Shown: one piece after another, positions 47,745-57,027 of the stretch
Layout of the letters: every line of letters starts with the position of its first letter
Numbering within the stretch: the first letter of the stretch is position 1
DNA from: Romanomermis culicivorax
Taxonomy: Eukaryota; Nematoda; Enoplea; Mermithida; Mermithidae
Direction: 5' to 3'
Assembly (NCBI GenBank): GCA_963922205.1
Contig: CAWUHX010000151.1
Span: 760,501-824,500, forward strand
DNA: 64,000 nt
The notes under the pieces: generated by a model
What the model was told of the DNA's origin: nothing
Databases searched by the model: none
The model's input: only the letters and a program-made list of their open reading frames with translations
Translations under genes and position numbers: made by a program

Positions 47745-47916
47745 TATTACGGATAAATGTTTGATCCTGTGTTGTTTTTTGGCGAATTTAGGGAACGAGT
47801 ATATTTTAGCTGAAACTCTCAAATTTGCTCAAATTGGACTTTTTCTAGTAGTTTGACACTTGAGAATGCCAACTAGCACATTTTCAAAGCGCGGAATGAC
47901 CCCTACACAAAAATCC

Positions 47917-47992
47917 TACCTACATCAAGAATCGAACCTGGTCCACCAACCAACCTATGGACTTAATGCAAGTACCACTACACAATTTCCCC
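47917..47992 (-). repeat. tRNA-like sequence, SINE-like copy 1
   Basis: The minus strand reads 'ggggaaattgtgtagtggta', 34 nt of spacer, then 'ggttcgattct'. These are a Pol III A-box-like and B-box-like pair at the spacing found in tRNA genes. The acceptor and anticodon stems do not pair well, so it is called a tRNA-derived repeat and not a functional tRNA. Confidence 0.6.
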
Positions 47993-48003
47993 AGAAAGTA
48001 TCA

Positions 48004-48892
48004 ACACTGTATTCCTTTAAGACCCTTGATACTATTTAAACTAACAACTCCATTTGGAAGAGCCTCAACAGCGCTGCGCCCTTCGTTGACTTTCGACAAT
48101 AAAGGGTAATATTTCCAACATGGTCTGAAAATTTGCATCTCTGAAAATAGTTATATGTGAATCTTATGGCATAATACCCTGCAGAATTTGAACCGGTCGT
48201 TCAAATTTCGTCATTTTTTTCTTTCCGCGCTTCCATTTTACCTGTAATAATTAAAAAATAACTATTTATGGTATAAACAGTAGGTAAATTCATTTCGGGC
48301 GCTTCGCGTCCAAAATGAATTTTACCCGAATTTAGTGAAAAGGAAAATTTTTCTTGGTTTCCCAAATTTTTTTGCGATCTTTAAAAAAGATTTTGACATT
48401 TGTGCGATTAGAACTTCCAGAAATGTATTCTGCCCGACTGAAAATTCATTGAATGCACTGAAAAATTAAACGGTCTGTCATGGAAATAAAAGTTGGGAAG
48501 ATTCCTTTTCCAGCGTTCTAGAAACAAACTTCTTTAGATCAATTTTGTTGATTTTTATAATGTTTAGGCAGGGATTTCGAATATGGTATCACGTAATTTT
48601 TCCAAAACACCCCTTTTTATGGCCTTTCAGATCAAAAACTTATAAATATTTTTTCGAAAAAATGGTGGGAAAGCAGTATTTCCGAAGAGAAACTTATAAA
48701 AAAATTTTTCGAAAAATTTTCAAGTTTTGACAATTTTTTGCAACCGTTCCCCTCCCAATTATGGTCCAAACTGGCATTTTCGGACTCCTCAAGATGCCAG
48801 CTATCCAGATCAATTCGAAAATTCAGGGGCTCATATCATTCAGGAACTTATTTGCATAAAATCTGCACGCATGTCACATACTCCTTGTCACT
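48004..48892. other. Intergenic AT-rich DNA with one GC hairpin
   Basis: A degenerate hairpin 'gggcgcttcgcgtcc' lies at 48297-48311. No gene was recognised. Confidence 0.5.
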
Positions 48893-48903
48893 CAGATAAA
48901 TCC

Positions 48904-48976
48904 TACCTACTTCAAGAATCGAACCTGCTCCACCACCCTATGGACTTAAGGCGTTTACCACTACACAATTTCACCA
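48904..48976 (-). repeat. tRNA-like sequence, SINE-like copy 2
   Basis: The minus strand repeats copy 1 ('aaattgtgtagtggta', 'ttaagtccatag', 'ggttcgattcttgaagtagg') with a slightly shorter spacer. The similarity to 47917-47992 continues only a few bases outside, and the downstream sequences differ. Confidence 0.6.
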
Positions 48977-48989
48977 GAAAGTATGTACG

Positions 48990-49310
48990 GTAATAATCTC
49001 AAAATTTTCCTGCGCTTCGCGCCGGTTATAACTTCAATAATCATCATTATTTATTACCAAGCTCAGGCGCGGCTTTTAGCATGTCTACCCTCACTTACCA
49101 TTTAATCTTTAATAGTTTTCTTTTTTTGAGATTTGGACCTCCTAAAATGCACCAAAAGGCATCTTTTTAATATGAAAACCCCAAATTCTTCTTCCACATT
49201 TGTGGAAGGACCTCAAAAAAATTTTCCACATTCGAGATTTTTTCCCACATTATAGTGCAAATGTGGAAAAAAACAGTGGTCCGAACTCTTACAGGTACGT
49301 TAAAAACCCC
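48990..49310. repeat. R3-type repeat copy, with palindromic 'ccacatt' block
   Basis: Partner of 45640-45900 (parts inverted relative to each other). It holds the hairpin 'cctgcgcttcgcgccgg' (49009-49025), 'ggcgcggcttttagcatgtctacc' in pieces, and 'ccacatttgtgg' and 'cccacattatagtgcaaatgtgg' palindromes. Confidence 0.6.
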
Positions 49311-49332
49311 AAACTTCGAACACGTTCCCAAC

Positions 49333-49465
49333 CATGCCCGTATCCAGGATTTTCAAAAAAAGGGGGGAATTTTCCAGAATTTTTTCAAAATTTACTGAAT
49401 AAAAAAAAAATCAAAATCATTAAAAGACGACTTATTTTCAGTTGGTTTATGTGTGCTTGGATTAG
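49333..49465. mobile_element. Truncated copy of the 47454-47744 MITE
   Basis: 'catgcccgtatccaggattttc', the G6 run, 'ttactgaataaaaa' and 'ttattttcagttggtttatgtgtgcttg' in pieces match the left part of 47454-47744. The right end is missing where R1 sequence begins. Confidence 0.6.
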
Positions 49466-49549
49466 TGGGTAACAGGTTTTTTTTGAGGCCAATTAGGAGC
49501 CATAGCTCCTGAAAATTCCGATTGACTCCTAAAAATTTAGCGGCACAAG

Positions 49550-49992
49550 CAGTGTTTTTTTTATTTGTACTTTACAAACGAAACGGTCCAGAGTACAAAC
49601 GAAAATTTTGGCTTCGTTTGTACTGGTACAAACAAAATTTTTAGGACAAAAAATTTTTTGTCACTCAACAGCCATCAGTATCAATAATGGACTTGTTTTT
49701 TATGCGTCCCCATTGATAACGAAGTACTAGCAGCTATAGCATAATAAAAGCTTTTTGTAGAGTATTTCACTAGTGCATGTTCTGTGTCTCATGATCAAGT
49801 GTTTTATGTGTCTGAATTCATAGCCTTCCTATGTGTCTCTTGAAAATAGCCAACATATTTCACAGCATGTTTGTTGCATTTTATAACAATGAATGCTCTT
49901 TTTAGCAATTTTTCGCAAATTTTGGAGTACAAACGGTTTTTGAGAGGTCGTTTGTACCAGTACAAATGGACCGAGTACAAAAAAAAACACTG
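49550..49992. mobile_element. hAT-like MITE, 443 bp, with empty-site paralog
   Basis: The ends 'cagtgttttttt' are inverted copies. Subterminal 'gtttgtactggtacaaac' sequences are also inverted between the two ends. A perfect 8-bp duplication, GGCACAAG, flanks it (49542-49549 and 49993-50000). The inverted R1 copy at 54481-54510 carries the uninterrupted site. There is no transposase frame. Confidence 0.88.
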
Positions 49993-50809
49993 GGCACAAG
50001 CCGAATTGGCTTGTAAAAATTATAGCTTAATGAACCTTTTGATTAGTAGCTTCCTGTGCGGAGATGATTTTTATGCATTTTGAAATGGAAAATACCAAAA
50101 TTTCGTGGTATTATTCTGTTGTGCGGTTAGAAAATGTCGGCCTAGTTTATGCTCATAGCGTTTAAAAATCAGCATATTATGGGAGAGTGTTTGACCTTGT
50201 ATTGTTTTTTATTTCTACAGAAATCAAGGTTTTTCTAGATTGTTTTTACAAAATCGTTTTGCAGTGCTTTAGAATTTTCGGCTATCATGAACATTAGTTT
50301 TTGCATTTGAGAAATGATTGAAACATCAGCATGGGAAAATGGCAGAGGTTCTTGCTATCTGAATAAGCCATCCAGAATCTTTGTTGCTTGCCTAATTTTT
50401 GAATTTTAGTTTGCCAGTTTGAAAACGCATTGAATTCACTGAAAAATTGGACCCATTTCATGCAGGGAAAAGATATTTGAAATATTCATTTTCCAATGCT
50501 ATATCTAAAATTTTCTTCTTGTGCTAAGAGCCGGAAATAATTATCAATATTCACGTCGAAGTAAAATACCTATCGCGCTTTTTTAAGCTTCAAATCATTT
50601 GAAAATTTCATGATAAATAATCATGATTGGTACTGGCTCCAGAAGATTGAAAATGAAGCAGAAATGTTCAACCTCTTTTGCCAACCCAATGGTGAAAAGA
50701 TCATGATCGATCATCGCTAAATTCAGAAGAATGTGCTGAAAAATGAATTTTCCGACATTTTAGAGGCCTCGAAATTACAAAAGTTCCGAAGAAGTTACTT
50801 TAGTCAGCC

Positions 50810-51003
50810 CAGGTCTGTAGGCAGGGGGGTTGGGGTCCATGCCCCCCGAAATGTTTGAAGTGTTGAAAAAAAGCAAACGTTTTTGTTTTGTTTTTTTTCA
50901 AGTCAAGTCAGAAAAAGGAAAGTCAAGTCAGAAATGCCAATTTTACGTTGAATTGAGTGAAAAAATGTGTGCCCCCCAAAAAAAATTCCTGGCTACAAGC
51001 TTG
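50810..51003. mobile_element. hAT-like MITE, 194 bp, with empty-site paralog
   Basis: The ends are 'caggtctgtaggcagg' and, reverse-complemented, 'caagcttgtagccagg', flanked by a perfect duplication AGTCAGCC (50802-50809 and 51004-51011). G runs lie just inside. The uninterrupted site is at 53770-53792 on the other strand. The ends resemble those of 24898-25797. Confidence 0.85.
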
Positions 51004-51480
51004 AGTCAGCCTTTTGATTTTTTCTTCAAAACCCTGGAAATTTAGTTTTAAAAGTCTGAAACTGATGTGAACTGAATGAACTACAAGGGATGTAACTTTT
51101 AATCACTTTCTGATCATTTGGTGAATTTATCAGTTTTAGATTGAGCAACCCAAATTTGTATATGCAACCAAATTTTTCCCCAAGTTACAGATCAGTCTGG
51201 CTTGTGCGAAAAAAACCCTGATGATTGATTTGAATAATGACCGACCTAATTTGTGAGCTTTATTATTCTGTGTGTGATTGATAATGTATTCAAAATGATT
51301 GATCTGTTATGTGGGCTTCTACAGAGTGTTTTTGACTAAATTTGTTGAAAAAACATTGTTTTTCACTACCACATTTATTTACATATAAACTTATTAGTTT
51401 TGGCTTGTTAAAATTCCTATTGGCCTGTCAACTTTTGACCTTAGGAGCCAAATGGCATGTCGGGAAAAAACCCTGATTTG

Positions 51481-52418
51481 ACTTCATCTCCTTACGATTG
51501 AAATAATCCCAAATCAAACTGATAGTATAGTGGAGCATAATGCAAAGTAGTAACAAAACGAAGAGTTTTTGATATATATGAAGATAAATCTTGATCACAA
51601 TGCATTGGAATAAGGAACAACTGAGTGATCTATTGAAAACAATAGTTGCTATCAAAAATCAATAAAGTAAATCATTCCCAATGTTTATTTACAGTAAACA
51701 GTTGAAAAATAAACAAGCATATCACATAAAAAGTACCACTTTTGTTCCATTTTATGAATTGAACATATTTTTTACCCATGACCCAGTATACTATGAATCG
51801 GATCAGAGTTCTCTGACCCGACCCATTACCTGACTCGGTGTTTTCATTTTCCCGACCCGATATTCTCTGGCCCGATACACCCCTAATTTCTATGCGTTGT
51901 AAAATGGAAAATATTGAAATTTTTTAAATCTTCTGTATAGGAAATGAATGTGATTCTTTTTCCAGCATTCTAGAATATCAAAAATCAAAAAATGCCAATG
52001 TGTAAATCCGAGATAAAACAACTACCTCGTTTTTTATGCTTTATATCAATTGAAAACAATCTCTTTTGATGTGTGAATGACGAATTATTGGCTTCAGATA
52101 TATAAGATGAGATATTTGCACCAGCTCAAGAAACATAAATAAAGCATCCGTCGACATTTTTGAGCAAAAAGACGACTTGGCGAAAATTGTGGAAAAATGT
52201 TTGACGTGTTTCGTCAATTGACGAGAAGATCACAATTGAACATCGATAGTTGCAGAAAAATGGAAGTTCAACGTTTTTATAAGCCTCAAAATTGAAATTT
52301 TCCGGTGCTACGCGCTGGACAGGTACTCATACTCTTCATTTTTTCCTCCAAAGCTCAGAAAATTGACTTTAGAAGCCTATAATTGACGTGAATTGAATGA
52401 AATAAGAGAAAAGGGTGC
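51481..52418. repeat. Diverged R1-related DNA, no gene
   Basis: About 51950-52210 resembles 54650-54910 ('tctagaatat', 'ttttttatgc', 'cattgaaaacaatctcttttgatg', 'gacatttttgagc'). A hairpin 'ccggtgctacgcgctgg' lies at 52302-52318. No gene was recognised. Confidence 0.5.
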
Positions 52419-52426
52419 TTATGCAC

Positions 52427-52659
52427 CATATATGCACGGCTGAAATTTCCAGGAGAAGGGTCCTTGTACTTTTCATCGAGGCAGGTTGGAGGTGGGCGAG
52501 CGGAAAAAAAAACAAAAAAAAGATCCGCAAGCATGTTTTTCATACAAAATATGCATAAAAATCGTTAAAAAACCATCTTTAAAGAAGTTCAGGGAGGGGT
52601 GTCCAGGGTTTCAGGTAAGCTAATTTACCTCCCTCTGACGTCCCCTATGTGCTGGTACG
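52427..52659. mobile_element. Small element with 8-bp duplication, related to 14062-14740
   Basis: Flanked by TTATGCAC (52419-52426 and 52660-52667). The ends are partly inverted ('catatatgcac' against 'cgtaccagcac'). The interior shares its block order with the outer element near 14.1-14.7 kb. The exact border is ambiguous by up to four bases because the target and the end share 'cata'. Confidence 0.6.
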
Positions 52660-52669
52660 TTATGCACCA

Positions 52670-53284
52670 TAGAGACCTCCGAATTCTTTCCAAGCTTTTT
52701 GACATGTAAGGTATATACAGCGTGTACGCTATAAAGATCAAAGGGTAAGGAGAGAGCTGTGCACCAGACAACCCCATAGGGAGGGGTATAAGGGGGGGGG
52801 GTATTACCCCTAAGTACCTACAGTTCTAAAAATTGATCACTGGGTGCCTAATTTGGAGACAAAATGATGTGTTTAGTGGACATTTAGCTACACTATCCCC
52901 GCAAATTTTCAACTTTACCCCTACCTGAAAAATCTGACTTTGGGGACCTCTGCTGTGCACGCAGCAATCAGCATGGCCAATGGACGTAGTTTCGAAGATG
53001 TTTAAGGGGACGTGGCTGTGCTTTGCTCCGCCTCTAAGCAAGACTTTAGGTAAATGACGCGCAATACATACGCTGTAGTTCGCATTTATTTGGGGCAGAT
53101 GTTCATCTTTGGAATAACATCAGTTTACAATATCTTATACTTCGCATGCCTTGCCTCGTTGTGTCTGTCCTTACACGTTTAAAAACTTGAAAAAATTCAG
53201 GGATCGCTTAAGTGCATATGATTTTTCCGATAAAATTAAGCGAATTTATCAATATCAGAGTGAGCAACCAAAAATTTATCTGTG
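52670..53284. other. Intergenic G/C-richer patch, no gene
   Basis: It contains a 10-G run at 52793-52802 within 'ggtataagg...tattacccc' and text reminiscent of other poly-G elements. From about 53150 it merges into another R1 fragment ('ttttccgataaaattaagcg'). Confidence 0.5.
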
Positions 53285-54600
53285 CAACCAGGGTCTTTTT
53301 TATTTTTTCTCGACAGACCAATTGGCTCTTAGGGCCAAAATTCTACAGGCCAATCCAAATTTCAACAAGCTAAAACTAAAAAGTTTATAAATGAATGTGG
53401 TAGTAAAAAACAATGTTTTTTCAACAATTTTATTTAAAAACACTCTTCAGAATCACAGTAGAAGTCCACGTGACAGATCAATCATTTTGAATGCCTTCTG
53501 AATCACACGCAAAATAATAAGGCTCACATATTAGATCAGTCATTATTCAAATCAATCATCATGGTTTTTTTGCACAAGCCAGGTTGTAATATTCAACTCG
53601 AGAAAAAAATTTGGTTGCCCAGATAAATTTTCAGTTGCTAACGCTAAAATTGATAAATTCGCTTAGTTTCATCAAAAAAATAATTAAAAGCTACTCCCCC
53701 TGTATTTCACTCAATTCGCGTCAGTTCCTGACCTTTGAAACTGGGTTTCCTGAGTTTTGCAGGAAAAATCAAAAGGCTGGCTAAAGTTACTTGTTCGGCG
53801 CCTAACGCCGAAAAATTTTGATTTCGAGGCCTCTAAAACGTCGGAAAATTCATAGTTTGAGCACATTCTTCTGCAAATACCTATGATCGATCGTAATGTT
53901 TTCACCATTTGATTGAGCCGGTAATTTTCCAGTCATAATTATTTTTATCAAAAGTATTTTATCATGTATTTATCAAAAGAGATGGTTTTCAAACTTATAT
54001 AAAACATAAAAAAGCAACAAGGAATTTGGATGGTTTTTTCAGACAGCAAGAATCTTTGCCATTTTCCCATGCTGATGATGTTTTAATCATTTCCCAAATG
54101 AAAAAAGTTATGTTCACGAAAGCCTAAAATTCTAAAGGACCGCAAAACGATTTTGTGAAAATAATGTAGAAAAATCGTGATTTTTGTCAAATTTAAAATC
54201 AAACAAACAACAAAACAAACAATCAAGAAATCAAATCAAAAATCACGACAAATTGTCAAATAAGTAAAAAACAATATAAGGTCAAACATTCGTCCATAAC
54301 ATGTTGATGTTTAAACACTGTAAGCATATGCTAGGCCTATATATAAACATATTTTCTAACCGCACCACAAAAATCATACCAAAAATCATAAAAGATTTTC
54401 GGTATTTTTTTAAAACGCATAAAAATTCATCTCCGGACTGGAAACTCTTTAACCTAATCAAAAGAGGCTCTAATTTTTACAAGCCAATTCGAGTTGTGCC
54501 GCTAAGTTTTTAAGAGCCAATTAGAATTTTTAGGAGCCATGGCGCCTACTTGGCCTAAAAAAACCCCAGTGGAACCAAATTTTTTCTCCAAGTTGCACAT
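53285..54600 (-). repeat. R1 dispersed repeat, inverted copy (empty insertion sites)
   Basis: The reverse complement of this stretch follows 49470-51480 block by block but lacks the insertions 49550-49992 and 50810-51003. It carries the hairpin 'cggcgcctaacgccg' (53796-53810), which the direct copy lacks at that point. The two copies form a large inverted pair about 1.8 kb apart. Confidence 0.75.
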
Positions 54601-57027
54601 TGCAACCTGACCAATGAAGAAAACCATAGTGCCAATGCCAATTGTCACAAATGTCCATGCACAAAAAACACTCATCATTCTTCAACGATCTAGAATATGA
54701 AAATGAAAAAAATTACGCCGCAATTACTGATATCCGAATCCAAGATAAAATACCCGTTGCACTTTTTTATGCCTTAGATCATTTGAAAACAATCTTTTCT
54801 GATGCATTATTGCTACTGATAGATTACTTGCCCCAAATATATTGGAATGTTCTAAGATGTCAAAACACATAAATGCAGCATCTCTTGACATTTTTGAGCG
54901 AAAAAGATTTTCGGAAGATTTTCAGGATTTTTCGTTTTAAAATGCATGAAAATGAATTTCTGGACAGGAAATCCTATAAACTTAATCGAAAGGGTCATCA
55001 GACTTTAGGTTGCGCTTTACATCAAAAAATCCATACCGTACAAAAAACTCGGTAAAAGTTTTCCTTACCAGCTCAATAAAGGCCGTCTGGTACAGAAAGA
55101 AACCCTGGGTAGGGATGCTCCGGTCAACTGAAACCGCGAAAATCGTAATTTTTCCCAAAACCAAGACCTTGAAACTGAAAATTGGAACGCTGTTACCGAG
55201 TTTCTTGGGGTTCTTTTCGGCTTTCAATTCTGTTTTATAGATTTTGTACAGTAGAAATATTCCAAAAACTGCAATTTGTATGTGTCAGGTTGAAACAGTT
55301 TTTGCGTTTTGAATTGAATTTTTCTCTGTTAAATTTCCATGGATTTTTTCTTGATTGGTATAATCGTTTTCAACTAGCAATTCCAGAAGTATGATTTTTT
55401 TGTGTGATTGAACTTGTTTCCACTTTTTAGTCGTACATAATTGGGGGAGGAGAGCGCTATAGTGACCCTCCAGAAATTGTCGGCCATTTGGCTAGCCATT
55501 GGGTGATCCCCACCAATTTTCAATCTTATGGCTAGCCATAGGGTGGTCATAGGGAGTCCATACGTGTAACGGAGCCCCGATGTCTGGGAGGGTTGGGCCA
55601 CTTTTTGGGGCCGGGGATCAATAATTCCCAAAATTTTGGAGGGAGGGGTCTCTGAAGGAAAAAAATTAGATTTTTTCACGAAAAAGGTCCGGAAAACAGT
55701 TCAAAAAATAGTAATTTTGTCTAAAAAATGATAAAAGATGTATTTCTGGCACGAAGCGCCGAGAAAATGGACGTTTTTGACCTATGAAAAAATGCCAAAA
55801 TTTTTTTATTTCGATCCTCCAAAATTTTTTCACATTTTGTTACTGTGTGCAAAAAAGCTACGGTTTGGGATTTTGACTTTATGGAACACTAAAAATTAAT
55901 TTTTCAAACAGTATATATTGCGTCAAAAAACCGCGCTTATATAATTTTGAAATTGAAAAACTGTATCGTATCCATTACTTTTTTAAATCAGATGCAAAAA
56001 CTTTTCTCCTCAAGAAGAGTGAAAATTTCTGAAAATTATTTCTACACTAAGTTTTTAAATTCAAACGTACACCAAAAAAGACACTACTGTTTTGAAAATT
56101 CGGAAAGTTGACGTGTTCGTTTTTCTCCAATGTGGCATCATGGGGAAAATATAAATTTTCATTATTTGAAAACAAAATATTGAAGATTACCAATTAAAAT
56201 ATAAGATAACAATATGTTTTAGATTATGAAACCGATTAAAGATTGATTGAAAAGTCAAAGCTAACATGCTAAGTCGCACCACCTCGCATGTAACGAAGAT
56301 TTTGATAGAAAATTTCAAACGGAAGAAAGAATTTTTACTTTGCTGCTAAATATTGACCAAAAAATGAATTTCGAAAGACTGAAAAGATAAATTTGATCAT
56401 GCTTCCGGAAAATTTCAAAATTTCCGGCTCTTGGCGTCGACTTGAGACTCCTATAAATATATGTTAAATTTAAAAATTTGCACATAGTTATGACTGTAAG
56501 CGAAGCTTTGTCGTCATGTATATAGTATATATATACTTGCAAAAAATTTGGGACGATCGTAATAGTTGCAGAATAAGCTGGAAAAATAGTTTTTCAACGT
56601 ATTAAAAGCCCTAGAATGAAAATTTCTATGGCGGTATGCCCCGTTAAGCAGTCATATTATAGTTAAGATTTGAGGATGACGCTAATCGAATAAAATTCTA
56701 GAAAACCAAAGCGTTTACCTTGCTTTCTGACGAAAGTAAGCAAATTCATGTGGGAGGAAGACCTAGTATTCCGCTGGAATCAATTCTTTCTCCAAGTTTC
56801 CCATTTTACCCTGGAATATTTTTTCACGATGCAACAAATATACCGATTAAGCTCACAGAACCTAATGATTTTCCTTCCAATCTGAGGTTCAGCCTAGAGA
56901 TTTTTTCCTCATTTTTCTTAAGCTTTCGACATTTAGAAATTCCCTATTTTTGGAAATGGAGTGCGTTTCAGGAAAAAAGTGTTGATAACATATTCTAAAT
57001 GTTAGAAGATTACCCTGAACCATAATC
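54601..57027. other. Intergenic DNA before the WIPI3 gene: R1 fragments and a GC-rich patch
   Basis: 54610-54910 is R1-related. 55440-55650 is a G/C-richer patch with two 'tggctagccat' palindromes. Degenerate hairpins lie at about 55748 and 56417. The 56720-56998 open frame directly upstream of the WIPI3 start has no recognisable domain. No gene is called, and no promoter motif is certain. Confidence 0.5.

Larger units (their letters stand above)
49470..51480 (+). repeat. R1 dispersed repeat, direct copy, with two transposon insertions
   Basis: This copy matches 53285-54560 in reverse orientation over most of its length, interrupted by the insertions 49550-49992 and 50810-51003. Landmarks in order: 'aggagccatagctcc', 'gtgcggttagaaaatg', 'tttgaccttgtattgttttt', 'catgggaaaatggca', 'ttttagaggcctcgaaat', 'agtcagccttttgatttt', 'gatgattgatttgaataatgacc'. 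No coding capacity was recognised. Confidence 0.75.

Noticed and set aside
47917..47992. Functional tRNA gene on the minus strand
   Set aside because: A- and B-box-like segments are present but acceptor and anticodon stems do not pair convincingly. The near-duplicate at 48904 points to a SINE-like repeat.
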